Shown here one piece after another: positions 14,875 to 20,827 of a DNA stretch of 21,034 bases. Origin of the DNA: a virus; the IMG/VR virus record IMGVR_UViG_3300036853_000221, positions 1-21,034 of that record. One strand, given 5' to 3'. A program made the translations under genes and the position numbers. Under the pieces are notes generated by a model. That model was not told the origin of the DNA, ran no database searches, and worked only from the letters and a program-made list of their open reading frames with translations. Numbering within the stretch: position 1 is the first letter of the stretch; the number at the start of each line of letters is the position of its first letter.

Positions 14875-15150
14875 ATTCCTCAAGCCTCGCGCGCGGGGTT
14901 AAATCGGTCCTGCTCGTTGCAGGATCGGGCCAAAACTCGTGGCTGCTTTCTGTTCGAGATGCGGAACCTGCGGCGGTCTCAGTCTCCACGGAGGACCCCA
15001 AGTGAAACACAATCAACCACTTACGCAAACTCAACAGAGAGCGATGGTGCATGCATGCTGCTACCTACTGACTCTATCCCTGCGCTGCGCTGTAATCCCC
15101 CACTTGTCCTATAGGCATCCACACTACCGCAACTTCCGCCCTTTGCCGGG

Positions 15151-15348
15151 GTGCATCTCTCCATGCCCGCCCCCGTCCCACATCCGCTCAGTGCCACGGC
15201 CAGAACGGCGCGGTGGCGGGCCAAGCGGCGCGCTGCTGGGCTGTGTGTGAGGTGCGGGCAGCCCTCGCCCACCCGGTGCCTCTGCGGCCCCTGTACGGCC
15301 AAGACCGTAGCCGCGACGGCGATCCGGCGGGCACTGGCCCCTAAGTGA
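15151..15348 (+). CDS. Plus-strand small zinc-ribbon protein
   Basis: The only supportable plus-strand gene. The GTG at 15151 gives 65 residues; the ATG at 15163 gives 61 and is equally plausible. The core is RWRAKRRAAGLCVRCGQPS, followed by TRCLCGPCTAKT: two Cys pairs, C-x-x-C twelve or so residues apart (CVRC and CLCGPC), preceded by a basic R/K-R-A-A-G-L patch. This form (basic helix, then A-G-L-C-x-x-C-G) recurs in small phage and prophage proteins and in HNH-like neighbours. It is likely a small nucleic-acid binding protein. No clear ribosome binding site. Confidence 0.55.
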   Translation: MHLSMPAPVPHPLSATARTARWRAKRRAAGLCVRCGQPSPTRCLCGPCTAKTVAATAIRRALAPK

Positions 15349-15382
15349 CCATTGCCCTGTCCCCGGCAGCGCGAGGGCGGGG

Positions 15383-16141
15383 CTAGGGGTGGTCAGTGGC
15401 TGCCCAATACCCTCCATGCGAGCGCCACCACTGCTGGAACTTGTCCGTTGCCAATGGCGCGATTGCTGTCCACTCGATTGGCCACCCCATGAGCCACTCC
15501 AGAAATCTCGGGTTCGGCGGTTCTCGCCGGCCACAACGCGCGGCCAGTAGTGAGCGCAGCCTGATATAAGTATTTTTCACCGACTCTCCGGATAGCCACC
15601 TCTGAACCTCCCGCATCTCCGATTGGCCTGCTGGCTTGGAGTCGTTTGCCGTTGGCGTGTGCCAGTAAAAACAGCCTCTCCCGTGAATGTGGGGCACCGA
15701 TGGAGCACGCAGAAAACACTCCCCATTTCGCATTATACCCCAATCCGGAAAGGGAGGACAGAACATCTCCCATTCCCCGTCTAGGCAACTCTGGGGAGTT
15801 CTCCACGAAGACGTAACTAGGTCTAATTTCGTAAACCACTCGCGCCATCTGGGTCCACAGGCCGCTTGATTTTCCAACGATTCCTTCGCGCGAGCCAACT
15901 GCGCTGATGTTCTGACAAGGAAATCCCCCGCAGACGACATCCACTCGTCCACGCCAGGGCTTTCCATCGAAAGTTCGGACATCATCCCAGATAGGGAAGG
16001 GAGGGAGGATTCGGTCTCTCTGGCGTTGCAGCAGCACTCGGCGGCAGTAGGGCTCGATCTCGACAGCACAGACGCAGGTATGGCCGAGAAGCACTCCGCC
16101 GAGGATTCCTCCCCCTGCTCCAGCAAAAAGGTGTAGCTCAT
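15383..16141 (-). CDS. Full-length overlapping ORF in the +1 frame of the DNA methyltransferase gene
   Basis: A second open frame of 252 codons lies on the same strand inside the methyltransferase gene; its ATG is four bases further on (ATGAATGAG holds both starts). It begins MSYTFLLEQGEESSAECF and is rich in Cys, Trp, Ser and Glu. Segments SSWRTPQ (111-117), WGIMRNGECF (134-143), WHTPTANDSK (160-169), NPRFLEWLMGWPIEWT (210-225) and LATDKFQQWWRSHGG (230-244) look like a conserved protein, not random translation. I recall similar hypothetical proteins in phages, which is unverified. It may be a dual-coding gene or a frame kept open by codon bias. Confidence 0.45.
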   Translation of the reverse strand: MSYTFLLEQGEESSAECFSAIPASVLSRSSPTAAECCCNARETESSLPSLSGMMSELSMESPGVDEWMSSAGDFLVRTSAQLARAKESLENQAACGPRWREWFTKLDLVTSSWRTPQSCLDGEWEMFCPPFPDWGIMRNGECFLRAPSVPHIHGRGCFYWHTPTANDSKPAGQSEMREVQRWLSGESVKNTYIRLRSLLAARCGRREPPNPRFLEWLMGWPIEWTAIAPLATDKFQQWWRSHGGYWAATDHP

Positions 16142-16145
16142 TCAT
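15393..16145 (-). CDS. dcm: C5 cytosine DNA methyltransferase
   Basis: A 250-residue DNA (cytosine-5) methyltransferase, which transfers a methyl group from S-adenosylmethionine. Motif I is LHLFAGAGGG (4-13), motif IV is GGFPCQNIS with the catalytic Cys77, motif VI is VFVENSP (ENS in place of the usual ENV), motif VIII is SRERLFLLAH (154-163), and motif X is AIGNGQVPAVVALAWRV (230-246). The region between VIII and X is short, so the target-recognition domain is small and the recognition site unknown. It is last in the early transcript and probably protects phage DNA from host restriction. The ATG is coupled to a 32-aa ORF. No partner nuclease is seen. Confidence 0.93.
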   Translation of the reverse strand: MNELHLFAGAGGGILGGVLLGHTCVCAVEIEPYCRRVLLQRQRDRILPPFPIWDDVRTFDGKPWRGRVDVVCGGFPCQNISAVGSREGIVGKSSGLWTQMARVVYEIRPSYVFVENSPELPRRGMGDVLSSLSGLGYNAKWGVFSACSIGAPHSRERLFLLAHANGKRLQASRPIGDAGGSEVAIRRVGEKYLYQAALTTGRALWPARTAEPEISGVAHGVANRVDSNRAIGNGQVPAVVALAWRVLGSH

Positions 16146-16240
16146 TTGGGTCGGTTGGGATTATCGCCCGTCAACGACGCCCCAGGGCCGTGCTGGCCCC
16201 GGGGGCGCCCCGCATCGGCGGTAACGCGCCGGAAGGTCAT
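16142..16240 (-). CDS. 32-aa micro-ORF between helicase and methyltransferase
   Basis: The ATG at 16240 overlaps the helicase TGA as ATGA, and its TGA (16144-16142) overlaps the methyltransferase ATG at 16145, again ATGA. The peptide reads MTFRRVTADAGRPRGQHGP followed by a Gly/Pro/Asn-rich tail, basic and low in hydrophobic residues. The precise fit in the only gap between two certain genes, with the same overlap on both sides, is the argument for it. The composition suggests disorder. Confidence 0.5.
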   Translation of the reverse strand: MTFRRVTADAGRPRGQHGPGASLTGDNPNRPK

Positions 16241-17532
16241 GGCACCACCTCGCGGTAGTCGAACCGGGTCAGGTCCGGGTTGAATTTCAGGCAAAGGTCA
16301 ATGTGGCGCTGGCCCTCGCGTTGCTTCCAGACCGTGACGCGCCCGGGCTCCGGCTCGTCCTTGCCTTCGAGCGGGTGGATTTTGATGAGGGCAGAGGCGT
16401 CGTTCTCGGCGTCTTGGGCCTCTCGTGTCCCGCCGTCCTTGTTTACCTGTGAGGGCAGACACACAATGCATTCGAGTTCACCAGCCAGCAGCTTTGCCCC
16501 TTGGGTGATCTCCGCGATCTGCAGTTGTTTCCGCTCATGCCGACCGTTGCTCTGCACGAGCTGCAGGTAATCGATGAGGATGAAGGTAAAGGGCTTGCGG
16601 GCGTGTTCCTGCCGAATGTCGTTGCGGATCTGGTCCCAACGGAAAAGGTCATCCCGCAGATGAATGTCCAGCGCCGCCAGCGCCCGGGCCGTCTCCACAA
16701 ACTCCCCCACGATCTTCGTCGCATACTCGGACGCCACCGGCTTGCCGATGTTCTCCTTGGCGATCTTCCGCACGAAATCCGCATTGTGCCCGCCCATCTG
16801 CGCAATCGCCCGCTTCATCACCTGCCGCTGGGCCATTTCGAGCGGGTAGAGGGCGATGCGGTGTTGATGTTTGGCGAGCGAATAGCTGATCTGCGTCCCG
16901 AGGGCTGTTTTGCCGCAGGAGGTGGGGGCGGTGATGATGAGGAGGTCTCCACGGTAGAGTTTGAGCCGCCCATGAATCCCCTCCATCGGCACCGGCACCA
17001 AGCCGCTGTCGTCCCGCCCTTCCCTCACCTCGTCCACGATGCTCTGCAGGACTTCGCGATGATTCGGCCGGCGGGTCCGGGTCTGCAGGAGTTGCCCTAG
17101 CGCCCCGTGCGCTGCCGCCACGGCCTCTAGCGGCTCGCTTCCGTCGTAAAGCTCAGTGGTGAGGCGAATCGCGGTCTGCAGCGCGGCGCGGGCGCGGGAC
17201 TTCTCGAGTACGGTTTCCGCGTAGGCTTTGACGTTCGCTGCAGAGGGGACAAAAAAATACAGGTCGCTGACGTACGCCGCGCCCCCGGCCTTTTCGAGAT
17301 TACCCTCGTCACGCAGTTTGCTGCCGAGCGTGATGATGTCCAACGGACCGTTGCCATCCACGATACTGCAGGCGGTCTCGAAAATAATCCGATGCGCGGC
17401 GAGGTTGAAGTCCCGACCGTCCAGATCCCACCGACTACAGCACGCCCGCACGTCCTGCGGGGCGAGCAACAAAGACGCCAACACGCCTTTCTCAGCGTCG
17501 TTATCCTGTGGGAATGCGCGGGTCTCGCTCAC
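16237..17532 (-). CDS. dnaB: DnaB-family replicative helicase
   Basis: This 431-residue hexameric helicase unwinds the replication fork. The N-terminal primase-interaction half (1-150) includes NDAEKGVLASLLL and ITLGSKLRDEGNLEKAGG. The RecA core has Walker A TAPTSCGKTAL (201-211), LEM (231-233), Walker B FILIDYLQLV (317-326), the SQVNK segment (361-365), and WKQREGQ (402-408), the arginine-finger-type end motif. The start is GTG at 17532, overlapping the TGA of the replication protein gene (GTGA). Length is close to bacterial DnaB, so it may replace host DnaB at phage forks. Confidence 0.93.
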   Translation of the reverse strand: MSETRAFPQDNDAEKGVLASLLLAPQDVRACCSRWDLDGRDFNLAAHRIIFETACSIVDGNGPLDIITLGSKLRDEGNLEKAGGAAYVSDLYFFVPSAANVKAYAETVLEKSRARAALQTAIRLTTELYDGSEPLEAVAAAHGALGQLLQTRTRRPNHREVLQSIVDEVREGRDDSGLVPVPMEGIHGRLKLYRGDLLIITAPTSCGKTALGTQISYSLAKHQHRIALYPLEMAQRQVMKRAIAQMGGHNADFVRKIAKENIGKPVASEYATKIVGEFVETARALAALDIHLRDDLFRWDQIRNDIRQEHARKPFTFILIDYLQLVQSNGRHERKQLQIAEITQGAKLLAGELECIVCLPSQVNKDGGTREAQDAENDASALIKIHPLEGKDEPEPGRVTVWKQREGQRHIDLCLKFNPDLTRFDYREVVP

Positions 17533-18263
17533 AGCTTTCCGGCCTCCTTGAGTTCGCGGATCTGGCGGTCAACGTTCAATTCCACAACGGGGGGGGGAAG
17601 GGTTTTTGCGGGCGATTTTGCTGCAGCCGAATCCCACAAAATCCAAGTGGCGTTGCCGTTGATGCTCCGACGTAAGGCCGCGAGCGAAATGCCAGGGCCT
17701 GCACGCTCGCATTCGACAAGCTGACCTCGCCGGGTCTGCGGACTCAAAGTTTTGCCTTTGACACGGCAATGCTCCTCCCATTCCCCGAACAAAGTCACGA
17801 AGTCGGGATCGCGGAGTGTTTCGGGGAAGTGTTGGTGAAGAATTTTTTGTTCCTTCCCTTCCCTTCCCTTCCCTTCCATTACAGGGATTCTGGGTGCTTC
17901 CCCGTTGCTTCCCGACTGCTTCACCGTTGCTTCCGTCACTTCTTCGGGAAAAACTGAGGGTGTTGAGGCTTCTTTTCCCGAGAGCCTTTGATGGCGCGTA
18001 AAGTTAAGTATCTGAATGACATGCCATCCGTCAACATTGTAGCGGCGCACGAATCCGAACCGCTGCAGGTCGCCTAGCATCGCGTCAACGTTGCATTCAT
18101 CGTACGGCAGCACCTCGGCTTTGATGCGTTTTACCTTATCTTCCAGCCGACCCTCCGAATCCGCCATGCACCAAAGGCCGACGAACAAGATCCGGCACAG
18201 CGGATCGAGGCTGGCGAGGTCATCGTGTTTGAAAAACTCGGGCTTAATAGATCGGATTCTCAT
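17529..18263 (-). CDS. Phage replication-initiation/helicase-loading-like protein
   Basis: A 244-residue protein starting MRIRSIKPEFFKHDDLASL. Residues 1-100 match the common phage replication protein form: IKPEFF-x-x-D-x-L, CRILFVGLWCMADSEGRLED, KAEVLPYDECNVDAML, then GFVRRYNVDGWHVIQILNFTRHQ, a winged-helix-like origin-binding region. Residues 100-145 are variable and include a (GGGAA)4 coding repeat. The C-terminal part (HCRVKGKTLSPQTRRGQL) resembles the helicase-loader side of such proteins. It lies directly before the DnaB gene with overlap, which fits origin binding and helicase loading. The coding strand also has a C9 tract at 17589-17597. Confidence 0.75.
   Translation of the reverse strand: MRIRSIKPEFFKHDDLASLDPLCRILFVGLWCMADSEGRLEDKVKRIKAEVLPYDECNVDAMLGDLQRFGFVRRYNVDGWHVIQILNFTRHQRLSGKEASTPSVFPEEVTEATVKQSGSNGEAPRIPVMEGKGREGKEQKILHQHFPETLRDPDFVTLFGEWEEHCRVKGKTLSPQTRRGQLVECERAGPGISLAALRRSINGNATWILWDSAAAKSPAKTLPPPVVELNVDRQIRELKEAGKL
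17589..17597 (-). repeat. Homopolymer tract (C9 on coding strand)
   Basis: Nine identical bases in the last part of the replication gene, encoding PPP. A one-base change would shift the frame near the C-terminus only. Confidence 0.6.
17856..17876 (-). repeat. Pentanucleotide repeat (GGGAA) on coding strand
   Basis: Four GGG runs separated by AA on the coding strand, which is also a minimal four-run G-quadruplex motif (GGG at 17856, 17861, 17866, 17871). Five-base units do not keep frame when the copy number changes by less than three. Confidence 0.7.
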
Positions 18264-18670
18264 AATTTTGAAAGCATGTCGAAAATGGCGGCGAATTTAG
18301 CGGTCGCCTCCGCTTCGCTGATGGGAGCGCCGGGGGCTGGCGCTGTCTCGGGTTCGAGTGGTTCGGGCGGCTCTGGATCGGGAATGGGCTCAGATGCGCC
18401 CTCTTCCATTTCCCACGCTTGGAAAGCTGCAGCGTCGCGCTCATGCACCAGCCGGTGACACGGCGAATCGCAGAGCGGAATGAGGCACCAGTCGGGATAT
18501 TGCCACATCATCCGCCAACCGACGTAGTAGCGGTGGTGGACCTGCAGGAATGGCGTCACCTTTCGGCAGTGCTGGCACGTGCTGCCGTATTTCTCGATGA
18601 TGTACGCGCGCTTCCGCAACCACTTCGGGTGGCGTAGCTGCTCATCTCTCGTTAGCCATTTCTGACTCAT
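18260..18670 (-). CDS. HNH nuclease-like protein
   Basis: A 136-residue protein starting at the ATG at 18670 (MSQKWLTRDEQLRHPKW), which overlaps the TGA of the SPOUT gene. The ORF extends upstream but that part is in the neighbour. The HNH fold shows C32-x-x-C35 (TCQHCRKVTP), the His pair LQVHHRYYVG (45-46), and C67...C71-H72-x3-H76 (LCDSPCHRLVH), all probable metal or catalytic positions. The C-terminal 55 residues are Glu/Pro-rich and probably disordered. HNH proteins next to phage replication genes may cut or process DNA; free-standing homing is also possible. Confidence 0.82.
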   Translation of the reverse strand: MSQKWLTRDEQLRHPKWLRKRAYIIEKYGSTCQHCRKVTPFLQVHHRYYVGWRMMWQYPDWCLIPLCDSPCHRLVHERDAAAFQAWEMEEGASEPIPDPEPPEPLEPETAPAPGAPISEAEATAKFAAIFDMLSKL

Positions 18671-19131
18671 AAATCCTTGCCCTCCCCCTCCCTTCCGCTG
18701 GGGGCAGGGCTTTTGCAAAGGCGGTCGTACAGGACCACATTCACGGCCGCGGCCAAGTTCATGCAATGGGCGGTCGGAACAAAAACCACGTCCCGGCACC
18801 ACGAAATCACTTCCTCGTTCAAGGTCCGATCCTCCCCGCCGAAAATGTAGAAGGCGCGCTCGGGATGCTGATAGGTCGGCAATGGCCTCGCATTCGGCAG
18901 CAAGTCCACCGCGACCGGCACGCAGCCTTTTGGGATCACGGAGCGCAGATCGTCCACTTCCAGAAACGGAATGTGTTTCCAGGCCCGTTGCGTGTCGGTG
19001 CAGGCGTGGCCGTAGCGTTTACCCGACACGACGATCATATCCGCGTCATAGCAGCCGCAGGCGCGCAACACCGAGCCGATGTTTTTGGCGTCCTTCGGTT
19101 GATGAAGGCCGATGCAAGCGAAACCCCTCAC
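18667..19131 (-). CDS. SPOUT (SpoU/TrmL-like) RNA ribose 2'-O-methyltransferase
   Basis: A 154-residue methyltransferase of the alpha/beta-knot superfamily. The start is GTG at 19131 (MRGFACIGLHQPKDAKN), overlapping the upstream TGA. Motif 1 is NIGSVLRACG (17-26), motif 2 is YIFGGEDRTLNEEV (95-108), and motif 3 is FVPTAHCMNLAAAVNVVL (117-134), which together form the knot that binds S-adenosylmethionine. Length matches TrmL-like proteins without an added RNA-binding domain. A phage copy is rare; a substrate such as a tRNA anticodon loop is plausible but inferred. The tail after 140 is charged and low in complexity. Confidence 0.87.
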   Translation of the reverse strand: MRGFACIGLHQPKDAKNIGSVLRACGCYDADMIVVSGKRYGHACTDTQRAWKHIPFLEVDDLRSVIPKGCVPVAVDLLPNARPLPTYQHPERAFYIFGGEDRTLNEEVISWCRDVVFVPTAHCMNLAAAVNVVLYDRLCKSPAPSGREGEGKDL

Positions 19132-19334
19132 GCCCCACCCCCCTCTCGGGTCGCGGCAGCGGCAGGCTCTTCTTCCTTCGCCTTGGCGGCAATTCTGTCG
19201 GCAAGCGTCCTGAAGGCATCGCAAATCTCACTCCATATCTCGCGAGTGTGATCGTGACCTTCGGCGTCGTTGTATCGCTCGGCGTATTCGCCAGCGACAT
19301 CTCGGATGCATTCGATAATAGATTCAGCCTTCAT
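19128..19334 (-). CDS. Small acidic protein, 68 aa
   Basis: Starts MKAESIIECIRDVAGEYAER. It is mostly helical through residue 50, with an Ala/Gly-rich tail (AAAATREGGGA). It overlaps neighbours at both ends (GTGA and ATGA), so it belongs to the coupled early block. No family is recognised. Confidence 0.6.
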   Translation of the reverse strand: MKAESIIECIRDVAGEYAERYNDAEGHDHTREIWSEICDAFRTLADRIAAKAKEEEPAAAATREGGGA

Positions 19335-19531
19335 AATCCTCCTCCCCTCCCTTCACCGCGGGCGGGGCTTGGCGGTGGCTCGGGAAGCGCGACAACTGGC
19401 GCGCCTTCGTTCACTTCGGCGATCCATCGGGCGATGAATCCAAGGCATCCATTGCAGACGTTTCGTTGGGTTTTGCGCCAAGTAATTTTCTCACCCAGCG
19501 GACTGGCGCAGCATTGGCATTGAGTGATCAT
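19331..19531 (-). CDS. Small zinc-ribbon protein, 66 aa
   Basis: Starts MITQCQCCASPLGEKITWRK. It has CQCC (5-8) and VCNGCLGF (25-32), so two Cys pairs about 17 residues apart form a probable single zinc site. The C-terminal 20 residues are Pro/Gly-rich. ATGA overlaps on both sides place it in the early block. It may bind nucleic acid or a protein partner; function is unknown. Confidence 0.7.
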   Translation of the reverse strand: MITQCQCCASPLGEKITWRKTQRNVCNGCLGFIARWIAEVNEGAPVVALPEPPPSPARGEGRGGGL

Positions 19532-19833
19532 ACCGAGCCCTCCTCCGTCCCGCCGGTCGCCGGATCGTGGGTGGCTAAAACCCGGATCCCTTCCACTGCT
19601 GGATAAAGCGCGCCCAGCCGCTTGTCGTAAATCATCCCCTCCTTAACCTTGCGCCGCATATTTTCATCGGCGCGCCGCATGATCCCCGGCTCGTTGATAA
19701 CGTCCCGGCTCCATTCAAGGCGGGTGAGTTCGGCGAAGCTGTTCTTGACCGATTCCACCACCCACCACTTCTTGAATCCGATGGAGCCGGAAGTCAGAAC
19801 AGCGCCGACCTTAAGTTGATTCTTGGCCCTCAC
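19528..19833 (-). CDS. Small early protein, 101 aa
   Basis: Starts at GTG 19833, overlapping the upstream TGA (GTGA): MRAKNQLKVGAVLTSGSIGF. It has beta-like segments (WWVVESVKNSFAELTRLEW) in a short barrel-like core, then a basic helix (RRADENMRRKVKEG). Composition is normal for a small regulatory or nucleic-acid-binding protein, but I recognise no family. Confidence 0.65.
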   Translation of the reverse strand: MRAKNQLKVGAVLTSGSIGFKKWWVVESVKNSFAELTRLEWSRDVINEPGIMRRADENMRRKVKEGMIYDKRLGALYPAVEGIRVLATHDPATGGTEEGSV

Positions 19834-20198
19834 GCCCGCGCCCTCGTGGGGGTGGGGTATTGGTGAACCTTGCGAATGCCGAACTGGTAGCTTTTCTCAC
19901 CGGCTCCAGGGTGGAAGCCGACGTAGCTCCGCCAGAGCTTTCCAACCTTCCAGAGCGCCCACAGATCGGAAAACACTTCACTGGAATGTTTCGCAGCATC
20001 CTCGAAGTGAAATTCTTCTTCCATGCGCTCCCACATAAGGCTCGCTTCAGTCTGCGGACCTTTCTCCAGGAGTCGGTTGATCAGCCAACTCACATCGCGC
20101 CCGCGCAGGTATTCGCGCGCCCGCTGTTTCTCCTCCCGGCGAGCGGCCTTTCGGTCGTCAAGAATCTCCTGCTCAATTTCGGGGAATAGGGATTTCAT
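19830..20198 (-). CDS. Winged-helix-like protein, first gene of the leader-controlled block
   Basis: A 122-residue protein that I start at ATG 20198 (MKSLFPEIEQEILDDRK); a TTG two codons upstream is possible. Residues 1-30 are a charged helix (KAARREEKQRAREYL). Residues about 36-110 read like a winged helix: SWLINRLLEKGPQTEASLMWERMEEEF, then ALWKVGKLWRSYVGFHPGAGEKSYQFG. It probably binds DNA or regulates this operon. It is the first gene after the structured leader RNA, whose T-rich end runs straight into the start. Confidence 0.65.
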   Translation of the reverse strand: MKSLFPEIEQEILDDRKAARREEKQRAREYLRGRDVSWLINRLLEKGPQTEASLMWERMEEEFHFEDAAKHSSEVFSDLWALWKVGKLWRSYVGFHPGAGEKSYQFGIRKVHQYPTPTRARA

Positions 20199-20315
20199 AG
20201 GCAAAAAGAAAACCCCTGTCTCGTGAAGGGCGGTAGCAGAGAAAACAGAGTAGGCATCGCTGCCACTTGGTTGCTCCGCCCCGCACGAGGCAAGGGTCTG
20301 AATAGTTGGTTTCTG
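20199..20315 (-). ncRNA. Structured 5' leader RNA, possible attenuator or switch
   Basis: On the minus strand a 10-bp helix with one bulge (20272-20281 with 20228-20238) encloses a 7-bp stem with one bulge and a GNRA loop (GGCA-GCGA-TGCC at 20264-20253). It is followed by CCCT...AGGG (20230-20214) and a T-rich run (20212-20203). The CCC of the outer helix is shared with the last hairpin, so the two are mutually exclusive. The leader ends at the ATG of a winged-helix-like gene. The frame in register with that ATG stays open back to a stop at 20328, but has no start codon. No riboswitch class known to me fits. Confidence 0.5.
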
Positions 20316-20321
20316 TTCACT

Positions 20322-20350
20322 TTATTACTCTGTCTTTAGGCTTTCGCCAA
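20322..20350 (-). promoter_or_regulatory. Possible sigma70 promoter for the early block
   Basis: On the minus strand TTGGCG (20350-20345) and TAATAA (20327-20322) are 17 bases apart, matching consensus at 4 and 3 of 6 positions. It lies just before the leader RNA and beyond the stop of the 37-aa gene, the one clear gap in the early block. The match is moderate; the position is the better evidence. Confidence 0.4.
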
Positions 20351-20357
20351 GGGTTTC

Positions 20358-20471
20358 TCAGGCCCGGTTTTGGTGCTGTGAATTGATAGCATATTTTCGG
20401 CGGTTAGCCAGCAATAAGACCCGTGCCAAAGTGGCAAAAAGGTGAGGGGATTTGGCGTATTTGTCGGTCAT
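20358..20471 (-). CDS. 37-aa micro-ORF
   Basis: The ATG at 20471 overlaps the TGA of the 119-aa gene (ATGA). The peptide reads MTDKYAKSPHLFATLARVLL followed by a basic tail (ANRRKYAIN), with a short hydrophobic patch. It ends just before the possible promoter, so it is the last gene of the upstream transcript. No homology is recognised. Confidence 0.55.
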   Translation of the reverse strand: MTDKYAKSPHLFATLARVLLLANRRKYAINSQHQNRA

Positions 20472-20827
20472 GGGCGCGGAGGGGTTTGGGTAGCGTCGAG
20501 GACCTTCAAAAGGGCATCGGCACGTTGGGCCGGAGAAGCATGCAGAACATCCCAATCGGACACTCCGGCAGAAGTCATCAGGATGCGCTTTAAGACAGCA
20601 AGAAAAACCGGTTGTTGTTCGTAGGTTAGGACTGCCTTATCTGCTTCCGCGATGGCGTTTAAGTCGCGCAGCCAGTCAGTTTGGACACGCCAGTCCGTAA
20701 GCTCTTTTCGGCGATGCATCCGGCTCTTGCGGACCATGATAATTCCGTTCGGTGAAAGCGAGCCATCGCCTAGGACTTCGAGTCCAAGAGCCTCCGCGAT
20801 CCGCACGCGCTTTTCCTGGTCGGTCAT
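20468..20827 (-). CDS. Small early protein, 119 aa
   Basis: Starts at ATG 20827, overlapping the upstream TGA (ATGA): MTDQEKRVRIAEALGLEVLG. The N-terminal 25 residues form a charged helix, with a short beta-rich part next (GSLSPNGIIMVRKSR), then long helices (DWLRDLNAIAEADKAVL, RADALLKVLDATQ). The gene is typical of small phage early-region proteins. I recognise no family. Confidence 0.65.
   Translation of the reverse strand: MTDQEKRVRIAEALGLEVLGDGSLSPNGIIMVRKSRMHRRKELTDWRVQTDWLRDLNAIAEADKAVLTYEQQPVFLAVLKRILMTSAGVSDWDVLHASPAQRADALLKVLDATQTPPRP

Larger units (their letters stand above)
14446..15150. other. Noncoding region of about 0.7 kb (possible packaging/origin region)
   Basis: No ORF here looks like a gene: the open frames on both strands overlap one another and have skewed, repetitive composition. 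The stretch contains inverted-repeat copy 5 (14663), a 27-base pyrimidine run (14695-14721), paired G5 runs, a 16-bp palindrome (14859-14874), a 6-bp hairpin with loop TCGTT (14908-14924) and the 10-bp palindrome GCATGCATGC (15049-15058). A TATACT hexamer (14616-14621) is a possible minus-10 for the plus strand. It lies upstream of the terminase genes and beside the replication genes, as a packaging site or origin would. No cos or pac sequence can be named. Confidence 0.5.

Noticed and set aside
14642-15052. Minus-strand 136-codon ORF in the gene-free segment
   Set aside because: Low-complexity, very basic end created by the pyrimidine tract, no motif, and opposed by an equally long plus ORF at 14748-15005. 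Repeat-derived frames are more likely.
15049-15058. Palindrome GCATGCATGC
   Set aside because: Ten bases only; could occur by chance and has no positional partner.
15124-15534. Minus-strand 136-codon ORF antisense to the zinc-ribbon gene
   Set aside because: Gly/Ser/Arg-rich with no motif, and the plus-strand ORF has a clear Cys pattern.
16501-17100. Plus-strand 199-codon ORF opposite the helicase
   Set aside because: Shadow of the DnaB frame.
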